A stretch of 64,000 bases of DNA from Sclerurus mexicanus (GCA_013396755.1 VWZF01003333.1:1163363-1227362); one strand, 5' to 3'; counted from the first letter of the stretch, positions 1-14,599 are shown. The notes: generated by a model not told the origin, from the letters alone. A program made the numbers and translations.

Positions 1-3000
1 ATGCTGATTGAGGTCAAGGAGTACAGGGAGAGCCCACAGACGTAGTTCACGAGGGAGAGAGGTGTGAGCCTTCAGCTGCCAGGGAAGGCCCAGGAGGTGG
101 GTACAGCAGTAGGGGTAGTAGTCCTGAGACAGCAGGACAGAGCAGATATGTGGACCTGGTCTTTTTCACCTCCCTCTGTTGTCCTGACATGCATTAACTG
201 AAGTATTGTAGGAGCAGGGGCTGAGGGGAGTTCTGGTTCTCAGCTCCACACCGCTGCTCCAAGCAGATCTGTCCACAGTGGCAGTGGGTGTCCCTGAGTA
301 AGCTAAAGCTCTTGTAACTTCATCTCTTGAAGACCAGCAGACTGGGATGCGTGCTGGTGGAGTGTTGCACACTTCATTTTACTTTTTGGTCTGTTAAAAT
401 CTGCAGTGAACAGGAGCTGTGATTAGAGCAATAACCCTTAAGTATTAAAAACAGAATAGTAAATGGATCAGCGTAGAAGAGGACTCTGTTGTGGTCTGTA
501 ACACTTGTTAGAAAATGATGAGAGCAATGAAACAAAGCTATCATATCATTTTAGAACTGTACACTGACCACTTCTTATGCTGTTCCGTGACCTCAATTTC
601 CACTGCTTAATTACATACTAAAAGGACAAATCTTTGGTTTGTAAATCTACGTGTCCTTGAATCTTTTTGCATGCGAGAGGCCTTTGAATGAGGAAAATCT
701 GCAAATGCAAACATATTTTAATGAACTTCTGGTTCTTCAAACCTACAAAGTTTAGCATAAGGAAATATTTATTATCTCTCTTTACTGCAAAAAGCAGCAC
801 TAGGTATATATGCATGTAGGATGTGGAACCAAGACATATTCTAGTTGAACTGAGACCTAAAAAATATTCATGTGTGTGTGTACCTACAAAGAGAACAGTC
901 AAATTTAAAAACTAAGATGTAAGATTTTATTTACCCCAGAGATGTTAAGCAATGGCAGATCAGATTGTTTGGAACACAGAGTTTGGGTGAACACTTAAAA
1001 TATCATTTTTGCAGGTAGCTTTTCACTGTGTTGCTAATAAAAAGGCCCACAGAAGCTAATTCCTTTCCTAATTCCTTCCCTCTGGATAAAAGATAATGAA
1101 TAGCAAATGCAAGAATTCTTTTAGGGCCTGATTTATTACCCAGAACATAATAAACATTAGCCCGCTGCTGATGTGACACTTGTGACAGCTGGAGGGGTTT
1201 GGAATGAAAGGCTGAAGCCTTAAATAAGCCTTTCAACTGAGCTTATTATGAGGATGTTGTTTAAACACTCAGCCTCATTTTCCACTGCACCGAACAGCCC
1301 CCACAACATACACACCGGGAACTTCATAGCAGGAGAGCTGTGCTTTGCATTCTGATAGCTGGTTTGCCATCAGCCAATTGTTGCCAAGGTAAATATTTAT
1401 AAAAAGTATAGAATGTGATTGTACTATTGTAATGACTCGTTCCTTTCCCCCAGGGTCATATGTTTAGTTTGTTTATGCACCTGGTTTTGTACCTGGCTGT
1501 CAGGGTGTGCTGCCCATGTCACAGCTGGTCCTTCACAAGAGGAATGACTTTGTTCAGCGGGTGCAGTTTAAAAGACAGAATCTTAAAATGCAGAATCCAT
1601 ACATTAAAGAGTATGGGAAATTTTACCAATATCATCTAAGCAGATGGGAGATCTGGGAGATCTAAGATTCCTACAAATGTAGGTTCCTCCAAAGCCGGTT
1701 ATTTTCCATCCCCTGCAGGCCACCAATCTTTTGGAGAATTTCTACTTTGTGTTTCAAGTCCTGTTAACTTCAGTGATACTCTCCTAGAAATTAGGGTAAG
1801 TTCAGATTTATTTTGCAGGATTGGAATATCAAACTAGATATTTTATATGAGGTAGGTAGGAGCCTCCAAATGTATCTCTTCTCAAACACTGTAAAGCCTA
1901 TCAACCTGAAAAATGGTGGAGGGGACCCCTTGCAGGCAGATCCTTTCCTTTATGTGAGTTGTGTTTGTGGAACTCTGCAGAGGAATGCCAGTGTTAGGTC
2001 ATTGTGTCCCATCCTCAGTTCTGCAGCTTGGTTGCTGCTAAGCCCCTTTTTCACCATTGATTTATGGGCTTTTTGCTGACAAATGGGTTATAAAGCCCTG
2101 GCTTCAGAGTGAAATGAAATTTGTCATGCAAAATATGATCCTAGCCTGTCATGATGTAGGCCCCATGATTTCAAAAATGGGAGACGGGAATTCGACAGTG
2201 CTCTGTGGAAGAAGGAACATCTGTGCAGCCCTCCTTGCTGGAACAGCAAGTTTAGAAGAAAAGGTGATGAGTGAAAACATGAGTTAAAACAATTGAACGA
2301 AATGCTTCAGAGTAAAATAGCTTACTAGCTAGGAAGGGGAGGAAAAATAACTTTGATAACACACAGGTGTAGATGTACATGTTAACATATATATGCTGTA
2401 TAATTGTAAACTTGATTTTAATAACTAGGGGAAAAATATGCTAATTTTGGAGTTTCTAATAAACAGGTGCTCCTTATTCAGCAGAAACAAACATAAGACC
2501 TATGACAGCCCTTACCTGAGGTATGATACAAACATTATATATAAACACATATTTTTTTAATTTATTAATGTTTTTTTATTTACAAAAGCAGTCCCAGGGT
2601 TACTGCTCTGCAATTTCTCCTTTATTTATGTGTTGCTTTGCCTATAATAAAGCAAAACTGCAAAGCAATTGGCAAGATGTCTGCTCAGCCTGCAGGTGCT
2701 ATTGAAATGCTTTCAATAGTCAGATTCAAGCAGGAACGTCACTCCTGATTTATAGTCCTTTATATTCTGAAAATACAAATATTTCTGTGGCTGATATTAT
2801 AGAGTGAAAAGATTAAAGCACAGCACTTCAGGAAGAAGAGATACACCAATTACCCTGAGAAGCAATTCTAAATAGCATTAGTGACCCAGCACCACTACTC
2901 TGAAAGGTGCCTAAATAAAGATGGCACCTTTGTGTTCATTATGAGCACTGCATTTTGATAGCTTAGCATTTGTACTCAAGGTAAAATGCTAGAGCTGATG

Positions 3001-6000
3001 TAAATGGAGAACATTACTTTGATAGCATTATAGTTCTAATAGGTAATGTAAGCTACAAGGAATGAATATGAGCCCTGTGTATTTTCAGCCATATTTGCTG
3101 GCATTAATAACAATAGAACTGAAGACTTTTTGCCTTTCATCAGCTGTGCAGCAGGACCTCTTCAAGTGTAAAAGAAGTGAACTTGTTTTTATTCTGCAAA
3201 CTTAACAGAAATGCTTCTTAAGAAGAAATCTTCGATCCCTTTGCAGCTTGCTGACAGCGTCTGCTGGAGTTGGCTGGAGCATCACTTCAACATGATCAAT
3301 GCAGATTTGGGTGAGACTTTTTCTGGCTTCACAGCCCTTCCCATCAGCCACAACAAGGGAGGACACAAAAACACCAGCTAAGAGGGAGGAGGAGGGACTT
3401 CTAAGCAAAACCTGTTGGATCTGGAGTCACTCAGAGGCAGCAGTGTCTAACATAGGCCTCCCTCATCTGCTGGCATCTCACTCTCCAGTGCTGCCACTCT
3501 CAGGGACAACCTATCATGCCACTTCGTGGCCTGGCTCCTGCATGTGCCTCGCAAAGCCACAGATTAAGTTTGGTGTAGTAACTGGTTTGTGGTGGGCTAT
3601 ATTGCTTAGGGGTGAAAACTCATCCGGGTCTGGGGAGGTGTCTAAAAGCAGTGTCTGGGAGGGCATCCAGGGGAGAGACCTCAAGCTGAACTCAACATCT
3701 TTTCACTCCCTAAAACTGTCACTGAATGTGAGAGTCAGTAGGCATTCTCTGGAGATTCACTGAGAGATGGTTTGGCAGATGAGCAGCATTTGGGGAAGAT
3801 ATAAACAAAAAATAATGTGATGCTGCAGCAGCTGGGCTGTTCTAACCTTGATATTTTGAGAGGGAAATGCTACAGCCTTCTTAGAAATGCCTGGGCAGTG
3901 TTGAAATTGGGGCTGGAAGGAGCAGAAATGACACATCTTAAGGAAGGTGCATTTCTTCAAAGAAGTGAATGCAGCTCACAAAATTATGCATAATTATGCA
4001 CCCAGTGGCTTTCACTTGCCTGGGCCCATCACTTCTGTCAGCATCATCTTTGCCCTTCCCTTCAGATCTTGCAGAAGAGATCACTGCACTGGCTTAAAGT
4101 CATCTGGTGACTGCTCTCTCAAACTCCCCTCTCCCACTTCCCAAAACTCCACACCATTGGAGCTGCGCTCTTTGAAGAGGCTTAGCATGCTCCTGGCTGT
4201 GCATTTGCTGCTGCTGACATCCCAGATGACGGCCTCTTGGCAAGGGGAAAAACGGTAACACTTAAATGGCTTTGCTCAGAAATTTCCCCTGGACTTGGCT
4301 AAGATGGGAGAGTCTAGGCAAGAGAGACATCTGTACATCAGGAAAAAAACAATTAGTTACTCAAAGACAAGAATTGTCAAGGCTGCCTTGGAGCAATAAC
4401 AAAGCCTAAAAGATGTTATAAACTATCACCGGGTTTGAGTGTTCCCAAGATCCTTTTGTATTAGAGATGAGTCTCCTGGTATTGTTGTCTCCCACTCAGT
4501 TCTGTGGATGATGCAGTGCACAGCCTAGGGTCTCAGCCAGAGGCCACATGGGAGACTAAAATGTGATCTCTGTGCCTTTCCTCGGTGAGGATCTCTGAGG
4601 TTTACACCCCAGTGTTATTGACGTAGGAGTTTGGAGGGCCACTGCCAGGGCCACTTCTCAGGACACCACCTTGCATGGTCTTCAGGGGTCAGGCATGTCA
4701 GCACATGAGGCGCTTGTGGTGACCAGCAGCATCCAGCTATCAGGCACATCTCTTTAGGAGATCTGGGAAGGCTTGTTGCTGGTGAGCAGCTGACGGGAGA
4801 GGGGCCAGAAAGAGGGTTTTGTTCTGGACCACAGGATGTGTTTTGAGTTTGTACCAGACATAAAATGTGTTGGGTTACACACCACATGTGATGACGTCTG
4901 CTGGTGATGCTTATGAGTAACCTAAAAAAAGCACCCACTGAGTCCCTCAATAAGCAGTGTTTACAGCAATGCCTAGAGCATGGTGTTTAGAATGCAGACT
5001 CAGATTTTAAGGGATTTGGATTTCTAGCCCATTTCAGTGAAAGCTTTTGTTATCTTTCATGGAAATTGATTGCTTACCAGTAAAATCCATGTGGTTTATT
5101 GTTACAATTTAATAGGGTTTGCCTGTGAAAACAGATGTGAAAAAAAACCTCTGCCAGCATCCCCCCATTCACTGCCTGCCTCAGTAGATATTTTCTCAAA
5201 GAAAAGATGTGGATGTAATTGAAATTAGCAGAAACACTTTGCAAGAAATCCTAGGAAAGGTATGAGTGGCTCCCAAAGAATTTCACAGGTGCTGACTTTG
5301 CTGCAGAGGTGTGGATGCAGTGTGGTGCTCAAGAATTCCCACTTAATCTTCTTCCCGTGACTGTGGTTTTCTTGACACCACCCTGAAAATGTGAGCAGTG
5401 TAACCAGTGTAGTGACATAGAAGTTTTCAGACTGCCTGAAACTAGCTCTAAGGAAAAAAGTACTCTTTATGTGTCTTAATAACATTGTTGCTAACCCAAA
5501 GTTAGCGATGGCAGCATCATTAAAACTGAAGCTGAAAGCAGGGTAAAATACATTCAAGTAAATATCAGAATAAGGTGTCTGACTTCTGTACTGACCATAG
5601 TATTAATTTTTATATTTAGTTCAATAACTCTGTATAAATCAGATGAGAAAGTGCTGCATTTCCTCCAGCCTGTGACAGCACTTGGGCTTAGCTGGCTGGA
5701 CCATCCCCAGTGCCTAGTTTATCACTACCTGCTTCATGCTCGCTCATGGCTCTCTCTTGGTGCCTAGAAAGGTTTTACAATCCCATCCAAACACCAGCAG
5801 TCTCAACTGGATGAGTTCAAAGGAACTGAGACAAAGCTGATGCTTGAATACTGCACAGCCTGTTTAAAAAGCAGCCTTGCCCTGACTAGAAGTAGTGAAA
5901 TATCTACTATTCTCTTAAAGCATTTATCAATGTGTGCATAGAGCACCTTGCACTCATTTCATAAGCTCTATTATTGCATGGTTGGGTTTGGTTTGGTAAT

Positions 6001-6755
6001 TGTGGCATGACGAGCATGCCTGCTCTGGCATGGAGAAGAGACCTTCAGGCCACAAGGGTTTCTTTGCTCTTTCCTGAGTCTAGGAATCTAAAGGCTATTT
6101 TGAGTGGGTATAAATCCACAGTTCTATAAGAAAGCTCATGTCCATACACTAATGTGATTTTTAAACAACTCTGGTTGGGGATGATCATTGTTAAATTAGA
6201 TCTTGACTTTGTTTGACTTACTGGTGCTTCTGGGTTACTGTTGCTGCCTCTCCCTCCTCTTTTTCCCTGCCCTGAGTTCATTTAAATTCCCTCTAAGTGT
6301 CATCTTCTGATGTGTCTTCTCAGCTGGCACAAGGCTTTCAGAAGAGCCCATCTAATGGGAAATGGCAACATTGGGATTTAATGGCATTTAGACAGCACAG
6401 ACCTGACTTTCGCTTTCATAACTTCATAAATCTCTTAAATAGCCCACTGGAATCTTCAAAGGCTGTAACTCTTCAGAAAAGTAGGGCATGGTGGTGGTAT
6501 ATAATGCAAAATTTTTTTAGTCTTGAATTTCTAGGCAAAGCTTTCAGTGTACTTTTTGCTATACAGCAAATGGTCATTTATCTTAGACCCCTTGGTGGAA
6601 AAAACAGGACAAAGAGCCAGAGTTTGCCTCCCATATTTGTAGAACTTTCCTATCATATTTTTAGATTGTATGCAATTTTTTTTTCTTTCACACATCTTGA
6701 AGCTGGGACTGGATCTTTTTTAGTCACTAAAAATAGCTACGTTTATGAATGTGAT

Positions 6756-6990
6756 CTACACCTGGCAATTGAAGAGCATGCCTGGAGACAAAGAAGGAAC
6801 AGAGGTCTCAAGACAAGCCCCAAGCTTAGAGTCTGGGAGGTGAGCTGTTTGTCTGCAGTGCATGGTTGGCTGGCTTCTGTACAAGCCGTGTTTTGTAGGA
6901 GGTGGCCTTGGGAGACCTGCAGACAGGGAATTACTATAATCCAGTCTGGATGTCACGAAAGCATGGATTAATATTTCATCTTCTGCCTCT
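6756..6990 (-). mobile_element. Decayed non-LTR retrotransposon fragment (L2/CR1-like reverse transcriptase C-terminal region)
   Basis: On the minus strand, one frame reads HAFVTSRLDYSNSLSAGLP from about 6967 to 6910. This closely matches the HAFvTSRLDYCNsLyaGLP motif found near the end of the reverse-transcriptase domain in L2, CR1 and related Jockey-group LINEs. The expected Cys of DYCN is Ser. The following sequence keeps an open frame to 6756 but quickly loses similarity to the usual QNAAAR segment. It looks like an ancient, 5'- and 3'-truncated copy. The boundaries are approximate and the family assignment (L2, L3 or old CR1) is uncertain. Confidence 0.7.
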
Positions 6991-9900
6991 GACTGTTGTC
7001 AGGCTCACTTTGTTCCTGAGCTGGGGCTGTGATCCTCAATAGACAGCTTTGAATTAAAGATTAAGCCAGTGTTTTACTTGATGGAAAGAGAGCAGTTCTC
7101 TGCGGAGGACAGTGACAATGTGGCTGTTACCCAGTGTGGGGGTTTAGAGTTTCCCAAATCCAAATGACAGAGCAAAGCTGCAGCATGGTGCTGGGGAAAA
7201 GGTCCCTGAAAGTTGTGATCCATGGTAATGAAAATGAAGGTGAGCAGGAGGCATTGAACTGCTCCAGGAGATGCCACTGGTGGGTGGGAGAGAGCTCATC
7301 AATAACAAGCTGTGGAGAGAACCAAGTGCCTTATTGGAAAAAATGAAAGCTGCAAGGAAACCAGCACAGGTCAGAAGAAAGCCCAGATCAAAGCCTTCCC
7401 CCAGGTCAAGGATGTGGCAAGACAGCCCTCTTCACTGGAAACAACTAAGTTAAGCTGACACAGCTCTCTGAATGGAAACTGATTTCAGGATGAATGATTT
7501 ATATCGCTTTAATCTCAAACTGGTTCTGATTGATTAAGTCAAGTGAATATTAGCCTTATTAACACCAACCCAAGAGAGTCTGTGCACATTTGTTTAGCTT
7601 AATTCTCAGTTAAACCAGCTCAACTGGGTTTTTCGGTTTTGTTTTTAAATACAGACCAGATCTTGCCATGCCTGGCTATTTCCTCTTTGGACAGCTGACA
7701 CAAAGCACTTTTTCCTTGCCTTTCTCTGAACACAGTAGCTTAGTCAGTCATGGAAACCTTGAGGTAGTTCAGGGTATTTAAGGCTTGTAAGGGGGCGAAT
7801 TGTTGGGCAAGTGATTACCCAAGAATGCTGAGTACCTGGCTTGAGCATACAACTAAAACTAGTGCCCATCATAGCTGTCACACAGCAAAGCCTGGTTCTT
7901 GTGGCTCAGCCGCTCAGCAGCTGACACTTTCTTCTAGCAAAGAGGAGCATACTCCTAGGAGTGCTGGTACAGGAAACCCTACGTAAGCCTAAACAAGCTC
8001 GTGCAGGAGGCTGCCTTGTACTGGCTGGGAAACCACAGGCAAACACCGCTCATTGTGCCCATGAACATGAAAAAGGGATCATCTAGTCAATCGTGCAAAG
8101 AATAACACTCAATTTTCAAAATTCACGGGTGAAGAATTGATCATGTAAAATATCCAGAAAGTATGTTTTTAACAGAGCATGTTAGTTGAATTTGAGTTTG
8201 CTAAACAAATTTTTGAGAGGAAAACAAAGAAAAATTAGTGTAATATGGCTGGTCTGTTCTATTGCTCACCAAACAAATGTTTTATTTCACTCACGTGGAT
8301 ACACTTCAGGAGGCTGCAACTTTTGGAAAAGGATACGAGGTCAAAGTGCCCCATTGCCCTTGCACAGAAGTTGAGTAAATGCTGCATGACAACTGTTCCA
8401 CTACACTTCCCTGGGAAAGCAGCCAAGCCGATAATACAGCATGTCTGCTTTCAGTACAACTATGTTTGTATATTCTTTTGAAACACCACTTTGTATTGGA
8501 ACAGAACTTTTAGTGGGGCCATTCATTACTTAAATTTCCCACTTTCTTATTGATTTGCGTCCTATTAACTCTCTCACACAATGATGCAGAACATCCCCAC
8601 GCTACTGCCTGCTCCAAGAAACTGGCTTCAGAATAATGGCAGCAAACACAAGTAAAACTGGTAAGAAAGTAAATATTTTATCACCTTTGTCAGCAGAAAG
8701 CTGTGTATAGAGACTCAGAAAGCAGCTTTGGTGATTAAAGCTGCACTAAGCTGACTTCAGTTACTATGGCACCAAGAGCAAAAATACCACTGGCACACAC
8801 ATGCATGTGCACACGCAAGTAGCAGAGATGTTAAAACAATTCCTGTGCCCCTTTCTTGATCCACATTTACAGGAGCTCCCTGCTTGATCCTTGCCTTATG
8901 AGAAATCACTGAATGCATCCAGGATGGCGCCTATGACATGGATTCTGCACATCTGCCTCTTGAGGGTTTCTGTTTATTTTTCATCTGTTTGGGAGGAAGG
9001 GCTTGGACAAAGTAGTGGGAAGCTGCTACAATGGGAAGGGGAAAATGAACCACCTGAACCTATTTTCCTAATGTCTGCTTTCCTGAGAGTGGATTGAAAC
9101 AGCACCATTTGGCCCACTAACTATCCACAAACCTGTGCACAGTTTTATAGACACAAAAGCATCCTATGACGATTGTAAATTCAAATGTGCCAAGAGTAGT
9201 GACAAATTTAAACCTGACTAGGCAAAATTATTATGCATAATAACTTTAATTATCCAATGAAGTACAATTTTTCACATAATCCCCTTCCTCTTCACATGCA
9301 AGTGCTCCATAGTGTTCAGTGAAAAGGCAGCTGGTCTGTTTTCCCTTTGTAGCCTCCATATTATACCCTGAATGACTTGTTCCTTTTACAGAACAATTAT
9401 TTCATATTAGCATTTTTAGAGATGGTCATCATTAACATATTTGAGTGCTCCACATTATCTCTGGGAGGTAAGAAGTTTTTATATGTATATATTTTACAAA
9501 TTTGTAAATGTATATATGAATTATTATTTTACACATGAAAGACATACATGTGTGACTGTGTTACCAATAGGTAGTTTTACAGGTACAGTTCAATTTAACA
9601 TCATTAAATCATTTAATTATATAGGTATTTTATAGGTAGGGAACTGATTTGGAGCATCCAATTTGCCAGGGTTGGGATATCTTTATTTAGTGTATTTAAC
9701 ATTTGAAAACACATCTCGGTCTAAGCATGGATCAGCTGACGTCATTTATGCATCCCAGTGGTCAGCACCTCCACAGCCAAAGCAAGAAAGGTCCAGAGTT
9801 TATGAAGTTTTCCATAAATGCTGTATTTAGCTGTACATAGGAATTCTCCAGACAGAAGAAAATTCCTGTTCTCCAAAGCAAGATGAGTTGGCCCCTTCTC

Positions 9901-12900
9901 ATTTGTCATGTGGCATTCTCCAGGCTTCCTTTGTAATACTGCAATAGCCTGTAATATTTTTGGAGGTATCTATGAATACTTTATTTTCTTAACATAGATG
10001 ACTTGAGAGCTGTGATCATAAACCCTTCAAACACTACATTTTTGAATACAATTTTCCTGTCCTGTTCCTTGGTGGACTTTCCAAACCATCTTTCCCTGGA
10101 AATAACCCCCTTGACCTTCTGCAAGCAGAAAAGATGGTGCGAGAGACAATACCTGGGGATGTATAGCAGGGTTTGGTTTGTTATGTTTTGTCTTTTTCAT
10201 TTGGGTTAGGAGTAGATTCTAGAGAAAGAGTGTCTCCAGGATCATCAGATGGACAACCTTCACAGCTCCTGAGGGACATCCAGTTGAACTGAGCTGATAG
10301 AGGACTATCCCTGTGTGAGCTGGTTACACTGACGAAGAGTTTTATTTCTGAGAAAGCCTTTGCCTTACAGTGTATTTGAAGCTCTGGTTTGTGTTTACAA
10401 ACCTAAAAAATGACCCCTTGGCCTGCCTGTTAATGGAGAGGAGCAACCTTGGACTCACTTAAGGAGTATGTCCATAACTAAATCAATTACTTGATGTCTC
10501 CTTTTCTGCACAAGATTATTTCAGTTTTTCACTGTGCGATCTGTGTGTATCCTACAGCCAGCCTGCCACCTCCCCGCAGGCTGCCTCTGGTCTTCAGCTC
10601 CTACAGCCAGCATTATTTCTCTAAAAGGCAGGCCTGGGCACCTTGAACATCTTTAGCACAGGTACACAGGGAAGGGCCTATATAATGTTTCCTGTTATTC
10701 TTATTCAGTCCTAATTTCAGTCACAGCTTTTGGAAGTTTTCTGCAGAAATGCAGGTGACAAAAAAGAAATACCCTCAAAGAACGTTTCGTGTCTGTATGC
10801 CATTTTTCTATTCAAGGTGTTTTTTTACCAGCTGCCCTAATATCTGTCCATTAGCAGGACAGCATGAGAATTCAGAACTAATAAAAAAAAGGCATTCAGT
10901 GAAGAGGCCCAGTAAGGATTTTTGTCAAGGCTTAAGGAATAGTTTTTCATTGGCATTAAAAAAGCCCCAAATGAATAATATATAGTGACACAATTGCATG
11001 TAATTCTGTGTTCCCAACTGAAAAACCTTCCATGGTGGTCTTTCCTTATGACATCATTGCTCACCAGAGATGAGAGCACAATATAATTTTAGAGAATGTT
11101 GGGAAGTGCTTCGATTTTCACTTTCCACCATCACTATATTAAATCACTGTTTCTTACTGCAGAATTAAATCAGCCCATTGGGCTGTGAGCTTCCTGGTGA
11201 GTGAACATCACGGTGACATGTTCACCATGTACTGAGACAAGCAATGGCTGTGAAGGCAGACACAGCCCATGCTCCAGTTTCACTCACAGCACTCATGAAC
11301 ATCCATTCCACTAACACACAAGACTACAGCCTGACATTGAAGGCACAGAGAAAATCTTCCTCCACTCTAGGAATCAGTGTCCCTTTTGTCTCTATGGGAG
11401 TATCCTTCTGCAGCAGCACCTCTCTGCCTTCCCTCAGGGGCTCCAGCTGCCCAGAGGTGCTGCCAAGGGTTTGCGTGCTCTTTTTTAGGAGGTAAATTGT
11501 GCTGTTTGAGTAACCGGGAACAACCTGAAGTACGGCCAGTATCACCTGACATTTCATAGTTATGGGTTTCTCAGGGGAAAAAACCAACCAAACAAGCAAA
11601 AAAACCCAAAACACAAATCAGACTACTCTATTTGTACTGATCCAGCTGAAATCAAATTCTCATCGGTGGCAAGAGCTCAAGGAGGGCAGGTGGCTAAAAG
11701 AGAGCCAGGTGTGCCTCCTCCTCTGCCATGGTCTGTTTGCCACAGGTTTCAAGGGGCACATTTTGGGGGAGCTTTGCCCACTGCAACCTTCAGATGGACA
11801 ATAAAAACAGCGAGTGAGAGGTGCAGCACTTAGGGTGAGGACAGTGATGAAGAGGAGAAGACAGCTGGGGGCAGTGAGGCAGCAGAGGAGGAAGGCAATG
11901 AGGACACAGAGACCTGTGCCTGCATTTCCAAAACCAGCAAGTGCAAAGCTTTGTACAGGTGCAAAATTAAGTCACACTAGTGGTAAGGATGCCAAGGGAC
12001 CGCCTGCTTGCAGCAGAGCAGTGTGGCCGCAGATCAGCAAAGCAACAACTTCTCTCTCCACCCAAATGGTCAGCCAAAGCCTGATGGGGGACAAATGTAG
12101 TGGTTTTCCTTTACTCCCATGGAAAAATTCACAAGGAGTGGAAGTTAACCCACAATAACTCCTTCCAGGGAAACCAGACTGCTTTCAGGTAGGTCTGATG
12201 AGTCCTTTGTGAAAGTGAATGGGCTTTTAGATCTACTGAAATGTGAAAGGCAACATCCCCAAATCCTTCTGAAGAATAAGGCTTACCAAATACGTTTAAC
12301 AGCTTGTGCCTCTTTTAATGGAAATATCACATCTTTATCCACATAAACACAGTGAAGTACAAAGGATTAGAAAACAGGCTTTATTTTCAGCCCCTAATGC
12401 TAACATACTGTACGTTAATCCCTGAGAGCACCTGTCAATTGTCTGTCTCTTGCAAGTGATACTGAAAGTGCAAATTCAAGTGCTCACCTGCAGCACAGGT
12501 TGCCTTTCAGATACTGAATCTGAGTGCTAAATCTTCAAAATGCTGGGTTGGCAGTAAACAAAAAGTATTAGTTAAACCATTCATCCGGTACCAATCTGAA
12601 ATCCATCCTGATACCTTTGCCACAGACAGCTAAAAGATTGTCTTCCTACTCTTCAAAGTAACAAGTTCAGCTTATATTCTGGTCACTCCAAAGCCATTAT
12701 AAAATTGGTGCTATGAATTGCACAGCACTGATGCCCTTGCAGAGTAAAATCCTCTTTATATTCACAGCACTGGGAAGGTGTATTAGCAGGTGCACATTCC
12801 TTCAGCTCTGACCTGGGAGGCTACCTAGCAATACAGTCTGGCCAGCACAGCTACTCCAGCAAGAAGTACGAAGAACAGGCTGTGTGGAAAAAAATCCTTG

Positions 12901-14032
12901 TTTCAGACATCTGTCATAACCTCTGTCAAGCCCTGACCCCACAGATGCGAGCTGGCAGGAGTGATCTGAGCACTAGTTTTCAATCAACTGAATTTATTTC
13001 TCCCATGACATGCACAGTTTCATTACAAATTCAGTGAGACTACAGCCAGCCTTCATGCTGTGGGAGTAAAGGATAGAAAAGTTTCCCCTCTCTTTAACTG
13101 AAGGGAGAAGCCAGTGAGAGCAGCAGCTGGGGTCTGCCTGGCTTCCAGCACAGCAACACCTTCAAGAGGACACACCACAGCACATTTCAGTTCAAACAGG
13201 CACAAAGCCTGAGCAAAACCCAAAACCCTACCCTGAGATGTGCTGTATGACTTGCTGTTTGTGTTTGACCTCTACTTCTATGAATTAGTGTTTCTTCAGC
13301 AACCAGCAGGTTTACAGCCCTTCCTTATCAGAATCTGCCAGGGTTTGGCATGCTGCTCAGACTGACTGCTGCTAAAACCTGCAGCAATCTGTGAGACCTG
13401 CTGCTTGGAGATGCACTTACATACTAGGGAAGGTTTTCTCCCAATGTTAAGAGAGAGGGATGAGGTACTGCCCTCTCTGGGCACCCAGAGGTGTAGTACC
13501 AAAGCTTACAGTGACACCTGGCCACATTAGTGCCTGAGCTGCCTGGTACTGCATCTCTGACTAGATACTCATAGTGTATAGCTGGACTTGGTACCTAGGA
13601 AAATTGCTTGAACTTCTGAAAGCTGCATAATTTTCTTGTCCTGGCTGTAATCTGGAAAGGCTCACAACAAACCTGGTGAGTTTTTTTTAAACAGGAATGT
13701 AAATATCAACCTAAAAAAGCCCACCTGTTTCTCACCATCTCTTTTATTTCACAGTTAAATGCAAAAACAAAAAATTCCCTGAGACTAAAGAAGAGACAAC
13801 AGATAAAGGGAAACCTAACAGAGGGGGCAAATCTTAGGTGACGGTGGCATTCAAAATTATCTCAGCTTCTCTGTTGCATCAAAGAAATCTGTCCCTGCCT
13901 GTGATTTATACCTGCAGAGGATGTGACTACCTCAACTGCAGATATATTTCATATGCAGCCCTTTTTATATTCAACAGAGCAAACAATATGCATTAAGAAC
14001 TGCATCCATACAGCCTGTATAGAGCTGTACTG

Positions 14033-14038
14033 TTTAAT
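14033..14038 (-). terminator. ANKRD33B: Candidate poly(A) signal for ANKRD33B
   Basis: The minus strand reads ATTAAA here, about 560 nt past the stop codon. Other candidates further downstream read AATAAA at 13748-13743, 12998-12993 and 12385-12380. Sequence alone does not decide which are used, and mammalian orthologues may have a long 3' UTR, so several could be functional. Confidence 0.2.
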
Positions 14039-14599
14039 ACCTACGATTAAACTTCGTTTACTGGAATTAAAATAAAGTGCTTAGTATATCCAAAACAGTT
14101 GTAGACCTGGATTTTCACTGCCCACCAACACTCTGGTGTATTTTAAACTTTTCATTATTACTATAAAGTCTTGCAATACATCTACCTAAGGAAGGAGAGG
14201 GAGGAATGTCTAGTGTCAAAAGCACAACTCCTTCACTTTATGCAATACAAAATGAACAAACACAACACACAATCCTTTCACACACATGTCATTTTTCACA
14301 ATGTTTCTCAGTCATTCACCTGGAGCTGGAAAAATAGGAATCCGCAAGAGGACTGCACCACTTAGAACTTCCTGTTAACATCAGACAGGTAAACTTAGTA
14401 TGTCTTCCACCTCAAAATACCTCTGTGCTCCACCATCAGACACACTGTGGCATAGCCCTTGCTGTATTTCTGTGCCTTAGAGGCCATTACTCAATATTCC
14501 AGCTCCATGAGCAATGGGCATGCACAAAGGCATTGTCTGTTATCTTGCTCAGATAACAGGACTAGTAGCTTGAGAACCTTCTAAACAACTGCCTTTAAA

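Larger units (their letters stand above)
1..14599. other. Downstream flank of ANKRD33B, including its 3' UTR
   Basis: No coding exon was recognised. The part nearest 14599 must be ANKRD33B 3' UTR, but its end is not visible. In mammals DAP lies convergently on this side; I looked for its short conserved C-terminal exon on the plus strand and did not find it. The longest plus-strand frames (3299-3763, 6297-6971) show no domain, repeat or splice-compatible structure. The only recognised element is the LINE remnant near 6756-6990. Small AT-rich and CA/TG stretches are scattered through the rest. Confidence 0.6.

Noticed and set aside
3299..3763. 154-codon ATG-initiated open frame on the plus strand
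   Set aside because: No domain, low-complexity or family resemblance; no convincing splice partners; length is compatible with chance in 64 kb.
6297..6971. 224-codon open frame on the plus strand
   Set aside because: It starts with GTG, has no recognisable domain, and its 3' third is antisense to the LINE reverse-transcriptase remnant.
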